Below are positions 44,377-56,907 of a stretch of 64,000 nucleotides of DNA, piece by piece. Position numbers and translations under genes: made by a program. The notes under the pieces are model-generated. The model was not told where the DNA came from and searched no databases. It worked only from the letters and a program-made list of their open reading frames with translations. The stretch lies in NCBI RefSeq assembly GCF_035222485.1, contig NC_085924.1:4464001-4528000 (forward strand). The letters run 5' to 3'. Within the stretch, counting starts at the first letter, position 1. The number at the start of each line of letters is the position of its first letter. This DNA is from Podospora pseudoanserina (Eukaryota > Ascomycota > Sordariomycetes > Sordariales > Podosporaceae).

Positions 44377-47300
44377 TTAGCTTTATATTATAGCTATTTA
44401 GCTGTAACTTAGAGCTAAGTCTTTTTACTTACCTAGGTTTTAGTCGGTCCGGATATTATTAATAGAATTCTTTTTACTTATTTAAATAATTAAAGTATAT
44501 TTATAGCTCTTACGAGTTATTAATAACCGGATATCCTAATTAATTAATTAAATACTTTAATTAACCTTTATTAAACCGTAAATTTAATATCTCTTTTATA
44601 TCGTACTTCTCTTTTTTATCCTCCGCTACTACCTATATATTAGCTTTACTTACGTATAGTACGGGTTCTAAAAGTAAGATATAAAAGGTATATAACCGTA
44701 GACGTATCGTATTAAGTAACTTTAATTCGAATACTATCTTTAATATCTTTTTCTTAACCTTAAATAGTCCTACTCTCCTATAGTCTAGCTTCTTATTAGG
44801 TCTTTTAATACGTAAATTACGTATAGAGAGAAATACTATATCTCTTTCTTTAAGGCGAGGTCCCTTAAACCTTTTAATATTATAATATTTCCGTATTCTT
44901 TCCTTTATAAACTTTAGTTTTTACTTAAGCTTATTATAAAATATATATATTTTATTTACCTTAACCCTAACTTTAAATACCTTAACCGTAGGTTCCTACC
45001 GTAGGTCTGCCTCGTAGCCGAAATCCGCGAAGAACGGTATAGCTTTAGTCGTTTTAATTAACGATATATTATATATTAATTATACCGTAAGTAATAATTT
45101 AACTTAATCGTCCTGCTCGAAATTAATATAATTCCGTAAATATTATTTTACGATTTAATTAAGCCGTTCCGTTTAACCGTCCGTCTAAAGGTAGTAGGCC
45201 GATAATACTTTACTTACTACCTTTAGCTTCGTTATTAACGCTATTTAGAATTTCGATACGAACTTAGTATCGCGGTTTATAATAAACTCCTTTAGCTATA
45301 TATATATTAATATAATATACTATAGTACTATATCGGCTAATTATTTTACCGATTAAGTCTCTTTATAAAGCAGGAAGTATACCTATTTAATAAACCTATC
45401 GATTACCGTTAATATATTATCGTATTTAACGCCGGTTACTGTATTTTTAGATTTTAATAATTTAATAATAAAGTCTATCGTAACTAAACTTTATAGCCGT
45501 TCTACTACCGGTAATAGCTCTAAAAATCTATAAAGCTTATACCTTATAATCCTCGTTCTTTCGCACGTATAATATAATTAAATAGCTTTTTTAATATCGT
45601 CCTTAATCCTTAACTAATTAAAGTATTATTTAATCTTTTTTATAGTCTTAGCGATACCTATATATCCTTCGAGCTTTAATACGTAAATCTCTATTATTAA
45701 TACCGTTTTATCGCCTAGCTTTACGTACGCTCGATTTTTATACTATAGTCTTCCCTAACTATCTTTCTAAATACCCTATAGCTTTAGCTTTTCCTACTAA
45801 TATTACTCTATAATATCGTTACTTATTTTCCCTTAATATTTACTAAAAGTAACCTTTTTATAATATACTACGTAATACTTTATTTACGGCTATAATAAAT
45901 ACTTAAAAATACTATTTAACGCCTCTTCGAATAATAGTAGTAACTCCTTAGGTATATCTTTATAATAGTCGGCTCGCCAGCTAAATATATTTACTTTAGC
46001 GTTCTCCGAACTCTTTTTATAATTAATTTAAAAATTAAATTCTAAAAGAAACTTTAACTATCGTATTTACTATACGTTAAGGACCTTCGTAATAGTAAAG
46101 TACTATAAATTTTTATAATCCGTATAGACCTATACTTTATACTTAATACCGCTAAAGTATAGCCTTTACTCTTTAAACGCTTCGATAATAGTAAGTAGCT
46201 CTTTATCGTAAATTAAGTAGTTCTAATATACTTCTTTAAACTTTTTTAAAAAAAAGGCTACCGGGTATAACTTATCGTTATCGTCTCGCTACCTTAATTA
46301 TCTACCGATCGTATAGTCTAATATATCCGCCTCGACCTCGAACGGTTAATTAGGGTCTAGTAATTTAAGCACCGAGTCCTTTAAAATAGTTTCTTTTAGC
46401 TTTTAAAAAGCTTATTTCTCTTCCTACCTTTACCGGAACTCTATATCCTTTTTAATTAAATAATTAAGTAGCCTCGTAATATTTATATAGCCCCGAATAA
46501 ATATTTAATAGAAATTTATAAACCTTAAGAATTCCTTAATATATATTTATAATTATAGCGTAAGTTAGTCTTTAATTACTATAATTTTCTTTAATTCTAT
46601 ACGAACCTTACCTAGCGATATTAAATATCCTAAATATATTATCTTTTATATATAAAACTCGCTTTTTTCCTTATTAACTAAGAGTCTAGCTCTGTATAGC
46701 GCGTTAAATATCTCTCGTACGTACCGCTTATACTTTTCTAAAGTACGTAAGTAAATAAGAACGTTATCGAGATAATATATTATTATTTTATCGAGGTATT
46801 TCCGTATCGTATAGTTAACGAAAGATTAAAACGTTATAAGTATATTAATTAACCTAAATAATATTACGAGATACTTAAAATAACTATAGGATATACGAAA
46901 CGCTATTTTCTATTTATCTCCTTCTTTAATTTATATATAGGTATACCTAATAGGTATATTTAAGCGTATAAAGTATTACGTTTTTACTAGTTAACTTTAT
47001 AACCTAAATATTAACGGTAACGAATAATTATTTTTTACCGTTTTATTATTTAATTAACGGTAATCTATATATAATCGTAAACTACCGTCCTTCTTTGGTA
47101 TAAAGAATATAGGATATCCTACTAACGATATAGATTCCTTAATATATCTTTTTTTTAGATTTTTATTTAAATATTTCTATAATTCCTTACTTTATTTATT
47201 ATTAGTATAGTAAACCTTAAATAACCGTAGCTTAATTCTTTCTTTTAATTTAATCTTATAGTCCTACGGTTCTCGCTTTAGAAACCCCTTTAAGTATTTA

Positions 47301-49924
47301 GCCGTAAAGGCTAAGTATCCTCGATATTCTATCGGTATTACTTTTTTTTTACTTTTCTTTACGTTATTATAATAAATATACTTATTAACTTCCGATATCT
47401 CTATTAACGTCGTTAATCCTACTTTTTCGATTTTACTACCTATATCGATAAAATATATTATTATTTCCTATACTCTTTACGGTAGTACCGTAGAAAGTGC
47501 TTATCCTATACTTTACTCCGTATATACTCCTAATCTTCTATTGTTAATTAAATACTTCTAAAGTTCTTTTAATCGTAAATAACTATTATCCCTCTAATCG
47601 ATATTTAAGTTATAGTCTTTATACTATAGTTACTTTAGGATTATATCTTTCGAGGGTCCTATATTTATAATATCGAATATAATTAATATTATTTTTCCTT
47701 TAACTATAATATCTAGGGGTAGTATCTCTTTATAAACCTTTTACGTAGGAAATAATCCTTATATAACGATTTATTCCTTTTTTTTTTCTATAGTATACGG
47801 GCCTAATATACGAACTATAATAAAATTTAATTTATTTCCGTACTACCGTTTATTAATATTACTATTTAAAGATTTTTCTATCGTATAGTAACCTAAAAGC
47901 GTTTATCTTTCTTACTTCCTTCCTATATAGTAGCGACCTCGCTAACGAGCGCCGGATCGTTATTTTATATTTTCGCTTTACGTTAATACCTTCGAAAATA
48001 CCGTTTATAGTCCGTTAAAGGTTAACGGCCCCCGTAAAGGGCCGCGAATCGTTTCCTAAGCGGTTATATCGCTTAAAAGCGTTTTCTTACTCCGGGTTAT
48101 TTAGTAATATAAAGTTTTTTAACTATACCCGCCTAGCTTCCTCCTATCTTCCGTCTTTAATATTTTCTCGTATCTACGCTTAATAACGGTTCTTCTACTT
48201 AATTTTAGGCGTTTTAGCTTAATAATACCGTTTAACTTTCTCCTGTAAATATATAGCGTAGTCTAGATTTAAGTACTATCTTAATATTACTTTCTCCTAT
48301 AAACGTATATTATTATTTATATTTTAACCGTTTATATATTCGACGTAGTACCTTATATACTTTAATGCGATCTATATAACTTAAAGGCTATTCTTTAGTT
48401 TAACCGGGTTTTAAACCTTTTATAAAATATAGTTATTTAGGTCCTTTTATTAAGCTTTTTCCTATCGGGCTATAGTCTTTTTAATTAGCTATAGCTTACC
48501 CTCCTTACTTACCTTACGTATCGGCCAGTAGCCGTATAGCGACTTACTTTAGTAGTGCTTTATATATTTATATATAATATACTGGAATTAAGGTACTCTT
48601 TAATACTCTAGATATTTAGGATAAAACTATACTGTATTTCTTTTATAGGGTATATACTATATAGGTATTAGTATATCCTTTAATAACTTTACGATTTTAA
48701 TATTAGCGACCTTCCTACCTTTTTAATATTTTTTTTAGCTTTTATATAAAAGCTTTATAGGCTATAATATATCTTATAAAATAGTAATTCCGTACTTACT
48801 ATATTACTTCTCTAATATCGTTTACTTAATAAGTCTTTACGTAAGACCCTCGTCTTTAGCGACCTCCGTAATAACTTTTATAGCGATCTATACTAATTAA
48901 TTTTATAATACTTATATCTAAAGATCTTCTTCCTCGTACTCTGCCTTTAGCCTTTCTAAGGCTTCCTTCACCTCCTAGAACTCTATATTTTCTTATCCGG
49001 CGTATTAATTAAAGTATTCTTCGGAGCTTACCGCTCTGCTTTACTAATACCCGATAGCTATTACTTTTATAACCCTCGGTCCCTTTAATATAGTAGTTAA
49101 CGCGATTTCCTTTTTCTATCCGAGCCTCTTAAGTACTTTATAGTCTTTCTTAAAGTATTTTACTTTACCGTAATTAAAATACTTAAAGTTATTTCTACTT
49201 TAGCTCCGGCCTTACGGCCTTTATTATTATATAGCGTTAACGTCTATCGGTCCCGAATATATAGTATTAAAGTAATTAATATTAAGATATTGTTAATAGT
49301 ATTACGTAAGTTATCGATTTTAAATTAAACTATATAGTTAACCGTTAAACGTATTTAACGTAGGCTTAAAAGCTTTTTTTATACGCGTTTTACTTTATCG
49401 TACTTTCTAAATACTTTCTTAAGCTTAACTTTAAAGGTATAATAGCTCTCGAAGTACTTTATAGTAATTTTCTTTTAATCTTCCGGTTTCTATTCGTAAT
49501 AGTTATTAAGGATAGGCTCGAATTATACGAGAGCCCTATCCTTAAGCCTAGTAACCGCGAAAATTACTTTCGACTTTTTATTAGTAAACTAGTTTAAATA
49601 TTAACGAAAATAGGTTTTAAGCTAAATTAAAAACCCTTTAAGCTCTACCTTTTCTCCTCCATAACGTTCCGGTACCGGAAACTTAATAGTCGACTTAAAT
49701 ATAGTCGAGATAGCGAAAGTCTGCTCCTGGGTCTACTAAGCCTCGTCCTCGAGTTCTTTAAGGCGCTTAATAACTTACTTTATGGTAAAGGGTATATATC
49801 TAGAAAGTCCCTCGGCGCCTGGGTTAGGCGGGACGCTTCCTATCTAAACGTTTTTAGGTCCGGCTATAGTAATAAAAAAACGCTTTTAACTTATTTATAA
49901 TAGAGTTAAAGTAAGTATATAACG

Positions 49925-50347
49925 TATAACGAACCTCTATCCAGAACCTCTAAAAGGGATACTAGTTAAAGGTACTTTTAAATAATCCTAGTTCGGTATA
50001 GCTAAATAGTATATAATAATAGCTTATTTCTATTATAATAGTCTAAATACTAACGATTATAATTTATATTATATACTGCGGAACTATCTATCTATACTAG
50101 CTAGTTCCTCTATATATATACAACTCTATCCTCTAGGTACCTCCGTACCTGGCTCACCACGCTCACTAGTAAGCCTAGTGATCCGTCCTGGCTCACTACG
50201 CTCACTAGTGAGCCAGGTGAGCCGGCTCACTTCTGCCAAGAGTGAGCGCCCCGCTGTCCTGCAGGTCCGTCGTTTCCTTCTACCTAATTGGCCACCACGG
50301 CCGGCTGCAGTCTCCATCCTGCCTTACTATATGGTTGGCCTGTGACA
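49925..50347 (-). repeat. Right (5') LTR of the Gypsy element
   Basis: 423 bp. Its start has decayed (TATAACGAACC), and its end is intact (GGCCTGTGACA). The inner half (50150-50345) keeps many Cs and Gs that are T or A in the left LTR. Confidence 0.9.
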
Positions 50348-51539
50348 TACTTTTATACCCTGCATTTCCTATACGTATATAGTTATCGAGTCGTTATTGG
50401 TTAGATCCAGTATATATATTGTACTACCGTAGCTACCATCGGGGAAAGGTATCATCGAGTTATTTTAGTTAAGGTCGTAAAGGAATATTATTAAGTTATT
50501 TTAATAAGGATTATAGTAAGTAAAGAATAGATTTAAGGGTTTTTCTTAAATAAATAATTATTAATTATAAACTTTAAAATAAATAGAAAGAGCTTTATTA
50601 GTAAAATCTTAATTAAAAGAGTCCCAATAGTAAGGGTTAGACTAGAATAAAGACCTTCGAAGAATGATAACTTAGTAGGTTAAAAGATCTAAATATAAAT
50701 ATGCACTTTACGCTTTTATATTTTATATATTTCGTATTAGTAAGAAGAGGGAACTTATATATATTTATTTAATTAATATAAAAATAATAAAGGAAACCTA
50801 AAATATATTTCGCCCGCTACCGATCTCTATAATATCTAATATTTATAAGGGGGGGGTGGGTTAATATAAGCTTAGTAGTAGGGATTTCTATAGTAAAAGA
50901 AACTATATATCTATCGTCTCGTAATATATAGTGTAGCATAATAAAGTAATACCTTCCAAACTTCTAATCCTAAATAATATTTACCCTTCCTTCCGGTATA
51001 CTTTAAATAAAATAGGTTTTAGCCTCTACTTTATATACTATATTTAACCCAGTATCGGAGAACCGTCCGTCTAATCCAATAAAGTAGATTTATCGCACCA
51101 CCTGTTTTCCGTTTTTACGTTAATTCTCTAAAGAGTATAGTAACGAAGTTATATTTAATTTAAGCTTACCTTTAACAGTAATATAGAACTTAGGCTTTAT
51201 AATAAGCGTACTAGGGGTTTAATAAGAACTTAGCGAATAGTAATGTCGTTATAGTTATATATATTTAGAAAACCGGCGAGCTTAGCAAGAAAGCTATTAT
51301 CGACTTAAAATAAATCTAGCATAGGCTTTACCTAATACTTATATAGAACCTCGAATCTTGCTACCCCACTCGCTTATAACCTTATAAATTAGTAGTTCGC
51401 GAGATACGGGTACTAGAAGTAATCCTCTTACTGGCCATAATTACTACAGGGTATACGGATATATCGTATATACCATTAGCCTCACAGATACTTTTCTCCT
51501 AATAACTAAACTAATCTATTTAGCCCAAGCTATTACAGC

Positions 51540-51970
51540 CACCCTTAATAATGGAGGGGCGACGGCAAAGGCGTCAATCCCCGGCTAGATGCGATCCTGC
51601 AGACGCCATGCAGCATGTCTTTAAGCTTAGAGAAAACGGAGGCTGAAATATATAGGATAACCGGAAGATATAACTTCATCGATTTTACTCTCAATAAAGC
51701 ATCTGAAGATGTTGCAGAGCGCCTAAGTTCATTAAAACGATCTATCCTAATAATCGTACGCATTATTTCGACGCAACTAGATCTAATAAATCGGCGATTT
51801 TTCCGATTATTCTCTTCCCCGTTAATTAATCCGCTCCAAGTAAAATACCTCGTCAACTACTCCGCCGATTACCCTACCAAATTACCCCGCCAGTTCCTTT
51901 ATAAAAAGCTTACGAATGTCGTTAAATACAAAATATATAGCCTAAAAATCCGAGTTTAAAAACCATTAGG
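51540..51970 (+). other. GC-richer island with a 114-codon frame
   Basis: Between decayed repeats, a frame from 51615 to 51959 stays open for 114 codons. It shows amphipathic helix-like sequence (MSLSLEKTEAEIYRITGRY, KASEDVAERLSSLKRSILII). The flanking 51545-51610 is also GC-rich (cggcaaaggcgtcaatcccc). No family is recognised. It may be an insertion younger than the surrounding mutation, or part of a gene broken by a transposon. Confidence 0.35.
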
Positions 51971-54135
51971 AGCACTTTAAGGGCGCGGTCATTAGGCGCT
52001 CCCTACATTAATAATGCCAGTCTTAGTCGAGAATAAAGATAACGCTTTAAGTTAAGCTACCTAATTAGTAAAGCCGCTCTTCTATTTACTAAATATTCTT
52101 TAACTTGCTAGATATAAATAAATATATCGATCGATAGTCTCGAATTTAACGATAAAAAAGAGTAAAGACATTAATTATTTATATATAGAAGCCTTTTTAC
52201 GAGATTATTATCTATAATAAAGATTCTTTAAATACAAAATAAGGAAACTAGTTATATATATCTAAAGATTTTTTAAATAAGTTGCCAAATATAGAAGAGG
52301 TTAAAATTGAATATATTAATATGAAATAAAAGTATAATTTAGGTATTAAATAAAATAGTAATATAATAATCCGCTTTGGTAATAACTATTCCTCCTTAAC
52401 TAGTAAAGCGACTCAAAATCTATTTATTAAACCTCGTAGTCTTTAATAATAAAAGTTTATTATTATAACCGCGTATATAAATAGAAATAAAAAATATACG
52501 ATTTAAAAATAACTCCGCGATTTTTAAAGTCCCCTTTTTAAATACTATACTAAAGTTAGCCTTATACCTATATTATAAGCAGTAAACCTATACTAATTAA
52601 TAATATATTACTTCGCTTTTTACTCGGATATAATAATATAGAATCCTTCTATTTAATTAATTCTATATCTACAAAACTTACGTATAAATCTAATATTTTT
52701 AATATTCCTAATCGCCGAAAGGAATAGCTCGTTAGAATAAATAAAAATAATATAATATCGACGTATAAAGCTAGAAAATACTTTGATTAAATACTACATG
52801 CTATTAAGCTAGCTCGGCTAAAAAGCGGGATCAAGCTAGTCCGGCTGAGCGTTCGAGTATATAGTTAAGAGGCTCGCTATGCCGGGATATATGCCTAAGG
52901 ACCCGGTACTGTCTAACCGGGATATCGGAGTCTAATCGAGACTTTAGGGAGCAGCGGTATATAAATCTATATTACCTATATTAACTTATAGCGGAAAAAG
53001 ATTATACATTAAACTTACTATCCGACGTATTTATTCCGGTTCTTAAACGCTTCTTTAATTACCCCTTTAATTCGGTTTTGATATCGCTAGTATTATTATA
53101 AATAGCGGTACTTATCGTTTTAAACGTCGGCGGGGCAGGGGTATTATCGGAAGGTTAGCTTAACCGATCGCTAAATACGATGCGAGTCGCCGGCGGCAGC
53201 GTAAAAGTCGCTAGATTCGCTTTAGAAGTTAGTTCTAAGGTTATAATTATTAACTAAGTAAAAGGAGATAAATAATAAAGATTTACCTTTAATCGATTTC
53301 CCGTAAGTATATTAAAGACGTAACGTTATATTATAAAAAGAATACATATATATTTATTGCAGAATAATAGCTTAGTATTAAGACAGCGGAATTATAAATA
53401 TAGAGTCGGGCGCGCCTAGTCCGATTATTATTAGTATAGGACTCTAAAATAGCTGGAGGGTCTCTAAAGCGGGGTTTAGCTCGGTAAAGAACGTAATACT
53501 CGGCGGTCTTTAGTTTTATATAACTATATTAAGCCTTACGTTATTATCCTTTAACTACGTAAACTGCCCTATTATCTTTTCGGCTCCCTTCGAAAGCGTA
53601 TCGATAGTCCTAAATACTCTTATACGGAGCTCGACTTCCGTATAGAGAATTATAAATATACCGAGCAGTTTATTATCTAAACCTCGCAAATAATTTATTT
53701 TTTTCGGCTATTTATAGGTTAATCTTTTCTTTGTAATATAAGTAAGAAAATTTATAACGCGCTTAATATCGGCGTTATTAAGTAGACTGTAAAATAATTT
53801 AGTAAAGGTAAGCTTCCGAATATTAGCGTAGTATATTATTTTATTTAGTAAGGTATTAAATTACTATTATAACTTAATATTAACGACGATATTATTAGCC
53901 TATAAAGAGTCTAGAAATATATTACTAACGGTGTAAAGCTTTTTTATATCTAAATAGAATAGAACACTGGGCGAGAAAAGCGGTAAAGAAATCGATAAAC
54001 GGATAAGGATAAAGAAATAGGTTAGGAAATTGAGGAAATTAATAAACGAATAAAAGTAAAAAAGCGGTAAGGAAATCGATAAACAAAAGAAAATACTAAG
54101 GAAATCAGAAAGTATTTTAGAGAAAACACTAGTAA

Positions 54136-54270
54136 AAGAATCTGTAAGGAAATCTATAAGGAAATCTATAAGGAAATCTATAAGGAAATCTGTAAGGAAA
54201 TCTGTGAGGAAATCTGTGAGGAAATCTGTAAGGAAATCTGTAAGAAAATCAGTGAGGAAATCAGTAACGA
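54136..54270. repeat. 12-bp tandem repeat, about 11 copies
   Basis: The unit ggaaatctrtra repeats in tandem with C/T and G/A variants (ctataa, ctgtaa, ctgtga). Looser versions of the same unit extend back to about 53990. It marks the right edge of the isochore. Confidence 0.9.
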
Positions 54271-54349
54271 AATTAAGGAAATTAATAAACGGGTAAGAAA
54301 TATAACTAAATACCCTGCATTATACGTTAATGGCTTAGCAATTAAACGC

Positions 54350-55058
54350 ACGGGTTTGCAGAGGGGGCAGCCGTAAAATATACGCTAATGCAAGAGCCGC
54401 ATATAAACACCTTTGCCTATACACGCCGCAATACTGAACGTCACATCATAATGAGCTGCGGTAAGCTATATCAAACCATATCATCGCTAGGGCGACATAC
54501 GAGAGGATGCCCTGCATTCTCTGATGATTGCAAGCGGTTTCTGCGACTACTCGCATATCTGGAGCCTGGACCTGGCGCATATGCATCAGGATGTACTTGT
54601 GTGAACGGCAAGGCTGCCGAAACAGTACTCCTGCCTGTGGGATTTATGCATTAGCGTGGGCCGCATATCGATCCAACTTGAGTATCTATAGCCGCCAAAA
54701 AGGGATGCAGCACGTCTCACCAATAAATGCTTTATTCAGGAGTGGGTGATGGGCCGCACGCTGCTCACGAGTTGCTATGTATTATGGATTCGGGGCGCCA
54801 GGCATGATGAGTCTCAGCTTGCAGGGGAGTAAGTAACGTTGTATCTCGTTTCATCAAGAGGTGTTGGTGGCGATCGCAATGTTGGCGCATGCACACGTCT
54901 CATCGATGAACAGGCTGCACGCTGCTTGCGAGTCGAACCTCACTTCCATGGCACACTTTGCCTGTGAAGGCAGCTAGAATACGTGTGTCGTGTGTTGAGT
55001 GGTGCAAAATATGAACGAGCCAGAGATAGTGTTGGAAAAAAAGGACGCTGCGTTTGTC
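54350..55058. other. Isochore flank, no clear gene
   Basis: Base composition returns to normal. A plus frame at 54388-54654 (88 codons, several Cys) has no recognised domain and an ordinary context. I leave it as unproven. Confidence 0.35.
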
Positions 55059-55065
55059 TATAAAT
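55059..55065 (+). promoter_or_regulatory. TATA box of the 55162 gene
   Basis: TATAAAT, about 97 bp before the ATG, followed by a CT-rich stretch (cttctccttcccccttg) typical of fungal core promoters. Confidence 0.6.
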
Positions 55066-55161
55066 GGTGGGTTCCATCTTCTCCTTCCCCCTTGAATTTT
55101 CAACATCAACGCCTCCACCTCCCTACTCACGCGGCTTTCCTAATCTTACACCGAATACAAC

Positions 55162-55482
55162 ATGTATCAACTTATTAGGAAAAGGTTCCTTTGCGAACAT
55201 AGCTCTCACGAGTCATACTGGAATCCCCCCGATCCAGCTGAGTGTGCAGATGCCGTCGCAACTGGCTGTTATATAAACGGTCAACTGCAGCGCTGCTCTG
55301 GGTACCACTATTCGACAACCACCTTTGTGGACAAAGGCCATTGCCCCAACAGCAGCTGCCGCAAGAAGGCATTCAGAATGTGTGATTGGAAGTGCCACGC
55401 GTGCGAGTTCCAAGTTCCCGCTGGCGGTAATACCTGTGGTAATTGTAGCCATAAGAGTTGTTCTGAATGTTTATTAAGCTAG
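55162..55482 (+). CDS. Small 13-Cys protein, zinc-ribbon-like
   Basis: 106 residues with 13 cysteines, mostly in the C-terminal half as spaced pairs: HCPNSSC, CDWKCHAC, CGNCSHKSCSEC. The CxxC pairs suggest zinc-ribbon or treble-clef type metal binding rather than disulphides, since no signal peptide is present. The ATG at 55162 (AACATGT) follows a TATA box and CT-rich leader. The stop (TAG) is at 55480-55482. It is intact, between the isochore and a kinase-like gene. I do not recognise the family. If an upstream start were used it could be secreted, but none is seen in frame. Confidence 0.6.
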   Translation: MYQLIRKRFLCEHSSHESYWNPPDPAECADAVATGCYINGQLQRCSGYHYSTTTFVDKGHCPNSSCRKKAFRMCDWKCHACEFQVPAGGNTCGNCSHKSCSECLLS

Positions 55483-55773
55483 AACCAAAAGTTTTCTGGG
55501 GCCGGTAAGCTTCTTCTACCTGTAGCTAACCGGTAACACTAGCAAGGCTAAAAACTGAGGATTAGTGTAACATATACAACATGTGTTCAACGTTGATTGG
55601 TAGCTATAGTGGAGTGGAGGCGGTGAAGCCGATGGCTAGCAAACGGGCCTGTATTTAGGTTCCCTAGTTTCTCTGCAAATTAAGAATTTCTTGTCCTCTT
55701 TGTTACCTTCCCTTATCTACACTAGTGTTCTCTTCTTCTCTCCAATCCACCAATTTCACGGCGTGCCACCACG

Positions 55774-56907
55774 ATGCAAGAATTCTATATTGAGTGTATT
55801 ACCTGGGATACGACATTTAATTTAGACAGCGAAATCACTCTTTACGTCCGCCATGGCGGCGCCGCGTTCCGCATCTGCTACGATCCACGCATCCTCGCCG
55901 TCTCGCCTACTGTTTTGGACCAGCACCACGAGTCATACCGAATCCTACACAATGATGATCCAGATGGAGAATTTTTGGAAGTGGCGGAACGTCTAAGAAA
56001 GCCGTTTGAGGAACTTATGACTCAGATGGCCTCATCAATGGAGTCAATACGGCATCTGCACAGTTATCTCTACCCGCCGTGGTTCATTCTCGAGGCAAGG
56101 GTAGCTAAAAGCAGCAGCCACATTCAACCACATTTCAAACTAGCCCTCTCGCGACAGGAGTTCATCCGTCCAGGTGATTATGTAACCAATAACTTCCTTC
56201 AAGCACACCTATCTCCGCTACTTAACTCGAAACTTAATCAATACTCGTCTCGTCAAGTGCAAGTTCTGGCTCAAACACCGCAGTTAGTTCCATCTAGGGT
56301 CCTTGTAGATAGTACTGTGTACTTCTTCAAACCTTGGGTCTCAGGTCGAGTGCATGGATACCACGAGTTACAGTCATACAGGAAGATCCTAGCGGATACC
56401 GAGGCAAGCCCGCCCCTTCTCGCCGACGCACGTATCTGCCGCCTTTACGGTCTAATTATCGACAATGACGATAATGTCCTCCAACACTATCCTCTCGATA
56501 ACGGCGAGGAGGACCATTCTGGGACCCGTTTAGTCGGACTACTTCTTACGTGCATCGAGAATCGAGGCACTTTAAAGGATTTGGCGCCTTGGGACGACTG
56601 TACAAATGAGGATCGGCTTCGCTGGTCTGGGCAAATACACCATGCGGTCGAATGTTTGCATAACGCAGGTGTAATTTGGGGAGATGCTAAGCCCGAGAAC
56701 GTTTTGATTGATATGGAGGGCGATGCCTGGCTCATTGATTTTGGCGGTAGTTATACCCCGGGCTGGGTTGACGAGGATAAGCGGGAGACTGTGGAAGGAG
56801 ACTGGCAGGGTGTGCAAAGGATTGATGATTGGCTCACCAGATGGTCCCGCCAGCCGGTTGCTCGTATTAAGCGGAGTGGTAAAGGGGTTGGGGAAGGAGG
56901 AGTGTGA
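55774..56907 (+). CDS. Atypical fungal protein kinase-like protein
   Basis: 377 residues, intronless. The N-terminal 200 residues are not recognised. The C-terminal part carries a kinase-like core: GVIWGDAKPENVLID (residues 299-313), where the catalytic Asp is at 304, Lys306 and Asn309 are present, and Trp-Gly replaces the His-Arg of HRD; then LIDFGGSY with DFG at 322-324; and GWVD where activation-segment sequence is expected. The family is common in Pezizomycotina, where many copies look like aminoglycoside/choline-kinase-type or atypical Ser/Thr kinases. A clear glycine loop and VAIK Lys are not obvious, so activity is uncertain. It looks intact, with a basic tail (ARIKRSGKG). Confidence 0.7.
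   Translation: MQEFYIECITWDTTFNLDSEITLYVRHGGAAFRICYDPRILAVSPTVLDQHHESYRILHNDDPDGEFLEVAERLRKPFEELMTQMASSMESIRHLHSYLYPPWFILEARVAKSSSHIQPHFKLALSRQEFIRPGDYVTNNFLQAHLSPLLNSKLNQYSSRQVQVLAQTPQLVPSRVLVDSTVYFFKPWVSGRVHGYHELQSYRKILADTEASPPLLADARICRLYGLIIDNDDNVLQHYPLDNGEEDHSGTRLVGLLLTCIENRGTLKDLAPWDDCTNEDRLRWSGQIHHAVECLHNAGVIWGDAKPENVLIDMEGDAWLIDFGGSYTPGWVDEDKRETVEGDWQGVQRIDDWLTRWSRQPVARIKRSGKGVGEGGV

Larger units (their letters stand above)
43020..50347 (-). mobile_element. Complete Ty3/Gypsy retrotransposon, RIP-inactivated
   Basis: 7328 bp bounded by 423-bp LTRs and a TACTT duplication (43015-43019 and 50348-50352). On the minus strand the pol order is readable despite stops. About 49600-49800 has gag-like sequence (FPVPERYGGEKVELKGFL). 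About 47050-47130 has reverse transcriptase (FIPKKDGSLRLYIDYR). About 46640-46800 has YLDNVLIYLRTLEKYKRYV, with Asn in the second position of YxDD. About 46020-46160 has RNase H (VYTDYKNL, YFTITKVLN). About 45330-45480 has integrase core (LVTIDFIIKLLKS, ILTVIDRFIKYTYFLLYKE). Integrase after RNase H defines Ty3/Gypsy. No intact frame remains. Confidence 0.92.
36060..54350. mobile_element. AT-rich, RIP-like transposon isochore
   Basis: About 18 kb with strongly TA-rich sequence, almost no open frames above 60 codons, and many TpA dinucleotides. Both edges are abrupt. Fragments of retroelement proteins can still be read, with stops where Gln and Trp codons are expected. It contains the separately listed Gypsy element, solo LTRs, inverted repeat, tRNA-like relic and tandem repeat. 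Stretches not listed (36060-37470, 38960-39600, 40760-42055, 42700-43010, 50350-51540, 51960-54130) are decayed repeats I cannot assign to a family. Confidence 0.9.

Noticed and set aside
50126-50317. 63-codon minus frame in the right Gypsy LTR
   Set aside because: It is LTR sequence with internal short repeats (ctcactagtgagcc type); the left LTR does not keep it open.
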